A stretch of DNA of 64,000 bases, from positions 436,001-500,000 of the forward strand of contig WNWL01000004.1 in NCBI GenBank assembly GCA_009733745.1, in the 5' to 3' direction. The notes below the pieces were generated by a model. It was not told the origin of the DNA and ran no database searches. It saw only the letters and a program-made list of their open reading frames with translations. The translations under genes and the position numbers were made by a program. Source of the DNA: Oceanobacillus sp. HTM 045 (lineage in GTDB: Bacteria > Pseudomonadota > Alphaproteobacteria > Rhodobacterales > Rhodobacteraceae). Position 1 is the first letter of the stretch. Every line of letters starts with the position of its first letter. This document shows positions 41,925-49,742 of this stretch, piece by piece.

Positions 41925-42431
41925 ATGACCGATGACCACGATCCCCCCGGCGCACAGGGTCCCCGCCCGGACCGCCCCCCGGATGACGCAGAGACCAGGC
42001 TCTCGGACGTGATCCGCCAGCACGCCTCCGACCTCGAGGGGCATTTCGCCCGCGTCGAGGACGTGCTCGTCACCGTCGCCGGGCTCTGCAGCGCGGCCCC
42101 CGGCATCGCCGCGGAGGAACCCGAGGCGTCCTACGCGCGGCTGCTCGCCCTGCGCGCCGACCTCGACCTCGCGCTGCAGGAGGCCGATATCTGCGCGCAG
42201 TACATCCGCTTCTTCCGCAAGGTCTTCGTCGATTTCATCGGCGCCCTGTCGGTCGGGGGTACAGGGGGCGAACCGAGGCCGCCGCACGCCGCCCTCGCGG
42301 ACCGGATGGAGCGGATGCTCTGGGACAGCTACTTCATGGACGAGCAGCGGAAGGTTTTCTCGGACCGGTTCGGCACCCCCGCCGCCGACCGGGCGGACGC
42401 CGGCGCGGCCCCGAGGATCGAGCTCTTCTGA
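41925..42431 (+). CDS. unknown last gene of the chemosensory operon
   Basis: 168 residues, acidic, soluble; the centre (RLSDVIRQHASDLEGHFARVEDVL, LRADLDLALQEADICAQYIRFF) is helical. No family recognised. It follows cheY by 12 bases and precedes a hairpin, so it is part of the operon, and may bind CheA, CheY or a receptor. Confidence 0.65.
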   Translation: MTDDHDPPGAQGPRPDRPPDDAETRLSDVIRQHASDLEGHFARVEDVLVTVAGLCSAAPGIAAEEPEASYARLLALRADLDLALQEADICAQYIRFFRKVFVDFIGALSVGGTGGEPRPPHAALADRMERMLWDSYFMDEQRKVFSDRFGTPAADRADAGAAPRIELF

Positions 42432-42449
42432 GGCCGGGAACCCCGGCCT
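42431..42449 (+). terminator. hairpin after the chemosensory operon
   Basis: AGGCCGGG-aac-CCCGGCCT forms an 8-bp stem beginning at the last base of the operon's final gene and followed by TTCGCCC. It lacks a full T-tract, so termination may be inefficient or rho-dependent. Confidence 0.45.
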
Positions 42450-42512
42450 TCGCCCGCTTAAAGGCTGGACCCGAAAGTTCAGGTGGGCAGGGGAGCCGTG
42501 CCGAACCCCGCC

Positions 42513-44960
42513 TCAGCACTTCACCCGCGCCATCCGCGGGTCGTGGAGCGGCTCCAGCGTCACCTCGACCGGCACCCGCTCGGTCGCGACCTCCAGTTCG
42601 TAGCTGCCGGAGAGAACGTAGTCCCGGTCCACGCCACCCTCCGACCGTACATACCCCATGCCGATCGCGCGCCCGACCGTGTGCCCGAACCCGCCCGAGG
42701 AAAGCCAGCCGCAGCGTTCGCCGTTCCGGTAGATCGTCTCGCGCCCGTGCAGCACCACCTCCGGCGCGGCCGTGAAGGTGGCGAGCAGCTTCCGCACCCC
42801 GTCGCGCCGCTGCGCCTCGACCGCGCCGCGCCCGCGGAAATCGCGCCCCTCGCGCAGCTTCACCGCCCAGCCGAGTCCGGCCTCGTCCGGCGTGTGGTCC
42901 GGCCCGATATCCGATCCCCAGGCCCGGAACCCCTTCTCCAGCCGCAGCGTCTCGATCGCCCGGTACCCGGCGTTGGCCAGCCCGTGCTCCGCACCCGCCG
43001 CGTGCAGCGCGTCGTAGACCGACTGCGCGCATTCCGAAGGCATGTGCAGCTCCCAGCCGAGCTCGCCTACATAGGTCACCCGCAGCGCGCGGACCGGCGC
43101 GCCGGCGATGCCGATCCGCCGCCAGGTCGCGAACGGGAAGCCCTCGTGCGAGACGTCGTCCGCCGTGCAGGCCGCGAGGATGTCCCGCGCCCGCGGCCCG
43201 AACAGCGACAGCACCGCCCAGCCGCAGGTCACGTCGATCAGCTCCGCCCGCATCCCCGCCGGGATGCCCCGCGCGATCCAGTCGAAATCGCGCGTCGCGA
43301 AGCCGGTGCCGGTAACGATGTAGTATTCGTCCTCCGCGATCCGCGTGCAGGTCAGGTCGCACTCGATCCCGCCGCGGTCGTTCAGCATCTGGTTGTAGAC
43401 CACCGCCCCCGGCGCCCGCGCCACGTCGCCCGCGGCGATCCGGGCGAGCGCTGCCTCCGCGTCCGGCCCCTTCAGCACGAACTTGGCGAAGGAGCTCTGG
43501 TCGAAGAGCGCCGCCCGCTCGCGGCAGGCCAGGTGCTCGCGCCCGACCGCCGCGTGCCAGTTGGGCCGCCCGTAGGTGTAGACGTCGCGCGCCTCCTCGC
43601 CCGGCGCGGCGTACCAGTTGGCCCGCTCCCAGCCGAGCTTCTCGCCGAACACCGCGCCCGCGTCGCGCAGCGCGGCCCAGAGCGGCGAGCGCCGGCAGGG
43701 CCGCCCGGAGGCATGCTCCTCGCCCGGCCAGGCCATGGTGTAATGCTTCGAATAGGCCTCCAGCGTGCGCGACCGCACCCATCCGGTGTCGCGATGCGGC
43801 TGCCCGAAGCGGCGGATGTCGACGCCCCAGAGGTCGAACGGCGGCTCGCCCCGCGCGACCCACTCGGCCAGCGCCATGCCCGCGCCCCCGCCCGAGGCGA
43901 TGCCGAAGGCGTTGAACCCGGCGCCGACGAAGAAGCCGCGCAGCTCCGGCGCCTCGCCGAGGATGAAGTTGCCGTCCGGCGTGAAGCTCTCCGGCCCGTT
44001 GACGAGCTGCTTCACCCCCACCGTCTCCAGCGAAGGGACGCGGCCGAGCGCCAGTTCCACCATCGGCTCGAAATGCCCGAAATCGCTGTCGAGCAGGGTG
44101 AACTCGAACCCCGCGGGGATGCCGTCCACCGCCCAGGGCACCGGGTTCTGCTCGTAACCGCCCATCACGAGGCCGCCGACCTCCTCCTTCCAGTAGGTCA
44201 GCCGGTCCGGGTCGCGCAGCGTCGGCAGGCCGGTGGGCACGCCGAACGGCTCGGTGATCATGTACTGGTGCTGCACGCTGACCAGCGGCACGTTCACCCC
44301 CACCGTCGCCGCCAGCGCCCGGCTCCACTGCCCGGCGCAGAGCGCGATCCGCTCGCAGGCGATGGTGCCCGCCGGGGTCTCCACCCCCGCGACCCGGCCG
44401 TCCTCGACCAGGATCCGCGTGACCGGCACCCCCTCGCGGATCGCCGCGCCCGCCATCCGCGCGCCCTTCGCCAGCGCCGCGGCGATGTCGGACGGGCTCG
44501 CCTGCCCGTCGGTTGGAAGGAAGGCGGCGCCGACTACGTCGTCCACCTGCATCAGCGGCCAGAGCTCCTTCGCCTCCGCCGGCGTCAGCAGGTGCATCTC
44601 CAGCCCGAAGGAGCGCGCGGTGGTCGCCTGCCGTTTGACCTCGGTCCAGCGTTCCGCGTTGCAGGCGAGCCGCAGCCCGCCATTCATCTTCCAGCCCGTC
44701 GCCAGCCCGGTCTCCGCCTCCAGCCGCCGGTAGAGGTCGACCGAGTAGCCGAGCAGCTGCGTGATGTTCGCGCTGGAGCGGAGCTGCCCCACCAGCCCCG
44801 CCGCGTGCCAGGTCGAGCCGGAGGTCAGCTTCGCCTGCTCCAGCAGCAGCACCTCCTCGCCCATCTGCGCCAGGTGATAGGCCGTCGAGCAGCCGACGAT
44901 GCCGCCGCCGATCACGACGGTCCTGGCGGAAGATGGAAGATCGGTGGGAAGATCCGTCAT
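42513..44960 (-). CDS. FAD-dependent dehydrogenase with GcvT domains (DMGDH-like)
   Basis: 815 residues. The N-terminal DAO-type FAD domain starts with VVIGGGIVGCSTAYHL and has SGSTWHAAGL, where dimethylglycine dehydrogenases attach FAD to the His. From about residue 430 onwards it has GcvT (folate-binding) domains: RERAALFDQSSFAKF, YNQMLNDRGGIECDLT and the C-terminal barrel. Enzymes of this shape demethylate dimethylglycine, sarcosine or related amines and pass the one-carbon unit to tetrahydrofolate. GAGG precedes the ATG at 44960. The exact substrate is not decided by sequence alone. Confidence 0.9.
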   Translation of the reverse strand: MTDLPTDLPSSARTVVIGGGIVGCSTAYHLAQMGEEVLLLEQAKLTSGSTWHAAGLVGQLRSSANITQLLGYSVDLYRRLEAETGLATGWKMNGGLRLACNAERWTEVKRQATTARSFGLEMHLLTPAEAKELWPLMQVDDVVGAAFLPTDGQASPSDIAAALAKGARMAGAAIREGVPVTRILVEDGRVAGVETPAGTIACERIALCAGQWSRALAATVGVNVPLVSVQHQYMITEPFGVPTGLPTLRDPDRLTYWKEEVGGLVMGGYEQNPVPWAVDGIPAGFEFTLLDSDFGHFEPMVELALGRVPSLETVGVKQLVNGPESFTPDGNFILGEAPELRGFFVGAGFNAFGIASGGGAGMALAEWVARGEPPFDLWGVDIRRFGQPHRDTGWVRSRTLEAYSKHYTMAWPGEEHASGRPCRRSPLWAALRDAGAVFGEKLGWERANWYAAPGEEARDVYTYGRPNWHAAVGREHLACRERAALFDQSSFAKFVLKGPDAEAALARIAAGDVARAPGAVVYNQMLNDRGGIECDLTCTRIAEDEYYIVTGTGFATRDFDWIARGIPAGMRAELIDVTCGWAVLSLFGPRARDILAACTADDVSHEGFPFATWRRIGIAGAPVRALRVTYVGELGWELHMPSECAQSVYDALHAAGAEHGLANAGYRAIETLRLEKGFRAWGSDIGPDHTPDEAGLGWAVKLREGRDFRGRGAVEAQRRDGVRKLLATFTAAPEVVLHGRETIYRNGERCGWLSSGGFGHTVGRAIGMGYVRSEGGVDRDYVLSGSYELEVATERVPVEVTLEPLHDPRMARVKC

Positions 44961-45324
44961 GGCGTCCTCGCTCGGCTCGACCGGTCCCGCCGGTGAGGCG
45001 CGGGAATGCCGCCCCACTTTGCCGTTCCGGGCGCGCCGGTCAATCGCCCGCGGCACCGGAATCCGCCACCCGCGGAACGCCCGCCGTGCGCCGCGGGCGA
45101 GCCCTCTACAGGGGCGCGAAATCCGGCGCGGCGCACCCCCGGGTCGCGCCCGGAGCGGTGGGGTATCCAGGTACCCCACGCACCCGCATTTCACTGCTGG
45201 CGATGACATGCTGCGCCGATCGGGAACGCGGCGACATTCTGCAAATCACCATCCGGCCCGAACCTGTCGCCGCGTGTCCCCGGCCGCAGGACATCACCGG
45301 CGAGGAGAAAGTCCCCGCGGGATG
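44961..45324. other. gene-free region upstream of the demethylase
   Basis: Between two minus-strand genes. No open frame has support. It presumably contains the demethylase promoter; I see a small inverted repeat (GGGGTATCCAGGTACCCC, 45160-45177) and no clear -35/-10 pair. Confidence 0.45.
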
Positions 45325-46536
45325 TCACCCCGCCTTGAGCAGTGCCTTCAACTCCTGGTTGGTATCGGCGACCGTCTCCGGGGCAGGGGACTTGCCCGCC
45401 TCGATCAGCCGCTTGCCGACCATGTAGCCGCGCGCGTCGTTCATCGCGTCGACCGCAACGAGGTCGCCGCCGCGGTAATACCAGTGCGACACCGCCCCCT
45501 CCTTGTCCCCGGGCCGGACCACGACCCGGTCGTAGCCGGTGTTCAGACCGGCGATCTGGAGCTTCACGTCGTACTGGTCCGACCAGAACCAGGGCTTTGG
45601 AACATATGGCTTTTCCGCGCCCAGCATGTTCGCCGCGACGGCCTCCGCCTGGTCGATCGCGTTCTGCACGCTCTCCAGCCGGATGCGTTCGCCGCGATAG
45701 GGGAAGGAGGCGCAGTCCCCCGCCGCCCAGACCGCCGGGTGCGAGCTGCGGCCGAATTCGTCCACCCGGATGCCGTTCTCGATGGCGAGCCCCGCCGCCT
45801 CGGCCAGCGCGACGTCCGGCATGATGCCGATGCCGACGATGGCGACATCGACCTGCAGCTCCGTCCCGTCCGCCAGCCGCGCGCCCTCCACGCGGGTCTC
45901 GCCGAGCAGCCGGACGAGCCCGGTGGACTCGCGGATATCCACGCCGTGAGAACGGTGCAACTCCCTGAAATAGCTCGATGTTTCCGGCGACGCGACGCGC
46001 TGGAGGATGCGTTCGGCCATCTCCACCACGGTTACCTTCAGCCCCAGCTTCGAGGCCACGGCCGCCGCCTCCAGTCCGATATAACCGCCGCCGATCACCA
46101 GCGCATGTGCGCCGGGGCTGACCCGCTCGGCCATCCGGTCCACGTCCTCCAGCGTGCGGACCTCGAACACCCCGTCCAGCGCGCCGCCGATCGCCGCCGG
46201 CAGGCGGCGCGGGCGCGAACCGGTGCAGAGCGCGAGCTGGTCGAAGGCCCAGGATTCCCGTTCCGTTTCAACGGCCTGGCTGTCGAGGTCGATCCGCGTG
46301 ACCGGTTCTCCGAGGCGCAGGTCGATGCCGCTCTCGGCGTAGAACTCCGCGGGCCGGAACAGCAGGCGGTCGACCTCCATCTCGCCCAGCAGGTAGGCCT
46401 TGCTGAGCGGCGGGCGCTGGTAGGGCGGCACCGGCTCGGCGCAGAACAGCGCCAACTCGCCCTCGAACCCCTGCGACCTCAGCCCCGCGGCGAGGGAGAA
46501 CCCCGCCTGTCCGCCGCCGACCACGGCAATCCTCAT
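45325..46536 (-). CDS. FAD-dependent ferredoxin reductase-like oxidoreductase
   Basis: 403 residues, the usual length for rhodocoxin/putidaredoxin reductase-type enzymes. FAD binding is shown by IAVVGGGQAGFSLAAGL, the family's PPYQRPPLSKAYLLGE follows, the NAD domain has ALVIGGGYIGLEAAA, and VWAAGDCA is the second FAD contact. It moves electrons from NADH to a 2Fe-2S ferredoxin, serving a P450 or Rieske oxygenase; no such partner is adjacent. It starts 587 bases from the divergent Roadblock gene and is separated from the demethylase by 364 bases. Confidence 0.88.
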   Translation of the reverse strand: MRIAVVGGGQAGFSLAAGLRSQGFEGELALFCAEPVPPYQRPPLSKAYLLGEMEVDRLLFRPAEFYAESGIDLRLGEPVTRIDLDSQAVETERESWAFDQLALCTGSRPRRLPAAIGGALDGVFEVRTLEDVDRMAERVSPGAHALVIGGGYIGLEAAAVASKLGLKVTVVEMAERILQRVASPETSSYFRELHRSHGVDIRESTGLVRLLGETRVEGARLADGTELQVDVAIVGIGIMPDVALAEAAGLAIENGIRVDEFGRSSHPAVWAAGDCASFPYRGERIRLESVQNAIDQAEAVAANMLGAEKPYVPKPWFWSDQYDVKLQIAGLNTGYDRVVVRPGDKEGAVSHWYYRGGDLVAVDAMNDARGYMVGKRLIEAGKSPAPETVADTNQELKALLKAG

Positions 46537-47123
46537 CCCGGCCTCCCCGATCCGATCCTCGACGGAGACCGCACCCTAATGCGTTGCGCGCCTTTGGCAA
46601 TCCCGCTGTGCCGGGCGCGTAGCGGCGCTCTCTCCGGCAGTAACGGGAATCAACAGTCGGGCCGCTGCACCTGTACCGCCAAGACGAATTGCCTTCCGCG
46701 TTTTTACGTGGCGGCAAGTATTGGTGATGTCGAAACAGTCCATGCCGCGTGGCAGCCATTCATGCGCCCGATACTGCCAATCGCGGCCTGTATTCCCGCA
46801 ATGATTGCGCAAACTTGCTTTCGTTTCACCAATTGGCGACTTTGGCTTTTCATGGTTAATTGCGCCAAATCACGTCAACGCCAAATTTCGACACGATTTT
46901 GCCACAACTTCTAGCAATACCCCGCCGCGTGAACGGGGGGGTGTCCGACTGTATACGGTCTGTCGCTCCCGGACGACCGCAGTGCAGCAGGCGCCGGCCG
47001 CGTACCCGGGGCCGTCGGCTCCTGCGCTGGAAACGAACCGCATTTCGGCAGCCCGCCAGATGGGACGGGGCAGGCAGCCGCGGCGCGAGCCGGATACAGG
47101 GTGTCCCGAAGGAAGTATGAGCA
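46537..47123. other. long divergent promoter region, no gene
   Basis: No supported coding frame. The middle part (about 46790-46920) is clearly more AT-rich than the surroundings and carries repeated short motifs listed below. It is probably the promoter region of the first Roadblock gene and, on the other side, of the ferredoxin-reductase-like gene. Confidence 0.5.
46831..46886. promoter_or_regulatory. three CGCCAAWT repeats and a CtrA-like site
   Basis: CGCCAAAT occurs at 46863-46870 and 46879-46886, and AATTGGCG (its inverted near-copy) at 46831-46838. Between them ATGGTTAA (46852-46859) is the complement of TTAACCAT, a CtrA-type half-site. These sit about 240-290 bases before the Roadblock start codon. 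Confidence 0.35.
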
Positions 47124-47474
47124 ATGAGCACTGACATTTCCGGTCTCTCCGAGATCAACGGCTTTATCGGCGGCTGTCTCGTCGACAGCGAAACCGGCCT
47201 GATGCTGGCCTCCGTCGGGTCCAATTTCGACCTCGAGGCCGCCGCGGCCGCCAACACCGAGGTCGTCAAGGCGAAGAACCGCGCCATGACCACGCTGGGC
47301 CTCGACGACGCCATCGAGGACATCCTGATTACCCTCGGCAAGCAGTTCCACCTGATCCGCCCGCTGGCCAAGTCGCAGTCGGTCTTCCTCTACGTTGCGC
47401 TCAACAAGAAGGAAGCGAACCTGGGCATGTCGCGCATCCAGGTGAAGAAGGTCGAGGAAAGCCTCGCGCTCTGA
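47124..47474 (+). CDS. Roadblock/LC7 domain protein, stand-alone
   Basis: 116 residues consisting of one Roadblock/LC7 domain: GFIGGCLVDSETGLMLASVG, then EDILITLGKQFHLIRPL and FLYVALNKKEANLGMSR. Bacterial Roadblock proteins such as MglB bind and regulate small GTPases. It is closely similar to the C-terminal part of the 189-residue protein encoded convergently (EDVLITLGKQFHLMRPL there), and both resemble the C-terminal domain of the GTPase at 48.3 kb. AAGGAAG precedes the ATG. Part of the GTPase/Roadblock module, though on the opposite strand. Confidence 0.87.
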   Translation: MSTDISGLSEINGFIGGCLVDSETGLMLASVGSNFDLEAAAAANTEVVKAKNRAMTTLGLDDAIEDILITLGKQFHLIRPLAKSQSVFLYVALNKKEANLGMSRIQVKKVEESLAL

Positions 47475-47503
47475 GCCGGGCGCGAAGAACCCCGCAGAAT
47501 CAA

Positions 47504-47537
47504 AAGGCCGGGCCCCGCGATCGCGGCGCCCGGCCTT
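47504..47537. terminator. bidirectional hairpin between Roadblock genes
   Basis: AAGGCCGGGC/GCCCGGCCTT is a perfect 10-bp stem enclosing a 14-base loop that itself contains CCGCGATCGCGG. It has AAAA on its left flank, giving TTTT on the minus strand, and TTG on the right, so it can stop both converging transcripts. Confidence 0.75.
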
Positions 47538-47565
47538 GTCGATTCCGCCCCGCGCCCCGGCGCGA

Positions 47566-48135
47566 TCAGATGTCCAGCTGCTCCTCGACCGACTTCATCG
47601 CCATCCGAGCCATGCCGAGATTCGCCTCCGACCTGTCGAGCACGAGGTAGAGGAAGATCTCGGGATTGCGCCGCAGCGGCCGCATCAGGTGGAACTGCTT
47701 GCCGAGCGTGATCAGCACGTCCTCCACCGGGTCGGCGCCCTCTGCGTCCTCGTCGCTCCCCTGGCCCGACGCCGATCTCAGCACCGAGTGCAGCACGGCG
47801 CTGTTGGCGGTTCCGGCCGAGCCGATATCCAGCGCGCCGCGCTGCTCGACCGCGAGCGCGATGCCCGTCTCCAGGTCGACGAGGCAACTGCCGGCGAACC
47901 CGCCAAGCTTCGCGAGTTCCGAAATGTCCAGGTTCATGGGGGCCGCCTCGGGTGCCGCAGCGGGCGCGGCAGGCGCATCCGGTGCTTCGGTTGGCAGGGG
48001 AGCCTCGCTGCGGACGGGTTCCTCGCGGACAGCCTCCTCGCGGACGTCATCCTTCCGGACGTCATCCCCGGTGCCGCCGCCGGGGCGGCTGCCTTCGCCG
48101 GAAAGCATCTGCAGCAGACGTTTCAGCTTCGACAT
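47566..48135 (-). CDS. Roadblock/LC7 protein with charged N-terminal extension
   Basis: 189 residues. The first 80 are basic then acidic and Ala/Pro-rich, with repeated EE/DDVR units and no fold evident. The Roadblock/LC7 domain follows (about 84-187): GFAGSCLVDLETGIALAVEQ, EDVLITLGKQFHLMRPL, FLYLVLDRSEANLGMAR. It is a paralogue of the stand-alone protein encoded opposite. The ATG at 48135 is preferred over a TTG seven codons earlier. It lies 185 bases downstream of the Roadblock-fused GTPase gene on the same strand, so it may belong to that transcript. Confidence 0.85.
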   Translation of the reverse strand: MSKLKRLLQMLSGEGSRPGGGTGDDVRKDDVREEAVREEPVRSEAPLPTEAPDAPAAPAAAPEAAPMNLDISELAKLGGFAGSCLVDLETGIALAVEQRGALDIGSAGTANSAVLHSVLRSASGQGSDEDAEGADPVEDVLITLGKQFHLMRPLRRNPEIFLYLVLDRSEANLGMARMAMKSVEEQLDI

Positions 48136-48320
48136 CTGGCTCTTTACCGTTCGCAACTAGGGCAGGCGGCGTGGTTCAGGTGCCCGGCCGCGCGCGGGGG
48201 CACAATACGCGCTCCGCTCGCGCTGGCAATCGGAGACAGCGCCCGCCGGGCGGCTTCCGGCCGGTGAAATCCGCCGCATCGGTGGTTCCCTGGCGTCGGC
48301 AATCCTCGGCAATCCGGCGG

Positions 48321-49742
48321 TCAGCGGCCCATCAGGTGGCTGGCGATCCGGCGCAGCATGATCCGGGCGATGGCCAGGTTGCCGTCGCGCCGCGAGAGAT
48401 AGACGCAGGCGATCACCGACGGCATCCCGGGCAGGGCGCTGATCATGTGCACCTGGTCGCCGAGCGTGTAGAGCAGCTCGTCCGGTGCGCCTTCCACGCC
48501 GACGGCGTTCTGCGCGCGCCGGTAGGCCGCCGCGACCTGCACGTCCGCGCGGGCGAAGGCCTCGCAGTCGATCGAGTCCGCCCGCTCGATCCCGAGCGTC
48601 TGACCCGCCTCCGAATCGACCACGCACATCCCGAGGAAGCCGGCGACGTCGCGGAAGCGCGCGAGGCAGCCATCTGCGACGCGGTATTTTACCTGTTCGA
48701 TGGTCGGCGGCTCGAACGGCACCTCCGGTTCGTCCACCGTCGCGCGCATTTCCGGCACTTCCGTCCCGGCCGCGGCCTCCGGCGCCTCTTCCGGGGCGGT
48801 CCGGACCTCCAGGTCGGCCGAGAGGCTGAACTCCTCCTCGTGCTCGTCCTCGTGGTGGGCCGGGGCGGAATCCTTCGGCTTCGGCATCCCGAACAGGATC
48901 TTCCGGCGCCGTGCGCGCCGCGTGGTGCCCTCCACGCCCTTGAGCGCGGGCTTGGCGATGGCCGGCCAGAGGTCCTGCACGTCATCCTCGGCCGCGGCTC
49001 CCGCGCGTTCCTCTTCCAGCCGCGCCGCGTGCGCGTTCACCGCGTGCGCGAGGTCCGGCCCGCCGGTCTCGGCCCAGGCTTCCTCGTCCTGCGCGAGGAT
49101 CAGCATGTCGGGATGCGCCTTCAGGAACACGATGTCGGCAAAGAGCGCCGAGGCATCGCGGCGGAGGCGGTCGAGCACCTTCGCCCGGTCCCGGTCGGAG
49201 CGCAGCAGGTCGGCGCGCATGACGGCGAGGATCGAGCGCTCGCGCAGCGACCGGGGCAGGGCCTCGACCACCGTCCGCTCGCTCAGCTTCCAGGCCTGCG
49301 TCGCGTTGGTGCACCAGATCAGCACCGCCGCGTCGCTGACGATGTCCCAAGCCGCCCTGCCGTCGATGCGCTGGTCGCGCACCTGGATCTCGACGATCTC
49401 GATCCCGGCGAGCTCCGGGAACCGGCCCTCGATGCGGATCTCGGCGATGCCCGTCTCGCGCAGGGCCTCGGCGAAGGTGGTGAAGTGCTGCTCGCTGCCA
49501 TCGCCGCGAACGGCGACGACGCCTTCGGCCGCGCCGTGGCGCAGCCGGGTCATCGGAACATGCCGCGTGCTGACGTCCGGCCCCACGAGGCTCTCCCGAA
49601 GCAGGAGCGTGATGGCCGACGACTTACCGGAACTGAACTCACCCATGAACACAACGGTCGGCAGCGGCGTCTGCCAGTCCTGTCTCACGATCGGTTCGGC
49701 CTCCGTGAACGCGGGGGCGAGCAGGTCCGTGCGGGTATTCAT
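48321..49742 (-). CDS. GTPase domain fused to C-terminal Roadblock/LC7 domain
   Basis: 473 residues. The N-terminal half is a dynamin-like P-loop GTPase: G1 is GEFSSGKSSAITLLL (about 34-48), with a Thr-rich switch region (STRHVPMTRL). The usual G3 DTPG is not evident and G4 is reduced to RADLL, so GTP hydrolysis may be weak. A charged, Glu/Pro-rich linker (about 285-350) joins a Roadblock/LC7 domain (about 370-470): GFLGMCVVDSEAGQTLGIE, YTLGDQVHMISALPG, CVYLSRRDGNLAIAR. Its ATG overlaps the stop of the dynamin-like gene by four bases. It fuses a GTPase and its typical regulator in one chain. Confidence 0.85.
   Translation of the reverse strand: MNTRTDLLAPAFTEAEPIVRQDWQTPLPTVVFMGEFSSGKSSAITLLLRESLVGPDVSTRHVPMTRLRHGAAEGVVAVRGDGSEQHFTTFAEALRETGIAEIRIEGRFPELAGIEIVEIQVRDQRIDGRAAWDIVSDAAVLIWCTNATQAWKLSERTVVEALPRSLRERSILAVMRADLLRSDRDRAKVLDRLRRDASALFADIVFLKAHPDMLILAQDEEAWAETGGPDLAHAVNAHAARLEEERAGAAAEDDVQDLWPAIAKPALKGVEGTTRRARRRKILFGMPKPKDSAPAHHEDEHEEEFSLSADLEVRTAPEEAPEAAAGTEVPEMRATVDEPEVPFEPPTIEQVKYRVADGCLARFRDVAGFLGMCVVDSEAGQTLGIERADSIDCEAFARADVQVAAAYRRAQNAVGVEGAPDELLYTLGDQVHMISALPGMPSVIACVYLSRRDGNLAIARIMLRRIASHLMGR

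Noticed and set aside
42483-44996. 837-codon plus-strand frame across the demethylase gene
   Set aside because: The minus-strand DAO/GcvT protein is certain and no independent signal supports the opposite frame.
46805-47134. 109-codon frame before the Roadblock gene
   Set aside because: It crosses an AT-rich promoter-like stretch, overlaps the Roadblock start and has no recognisable sequence.
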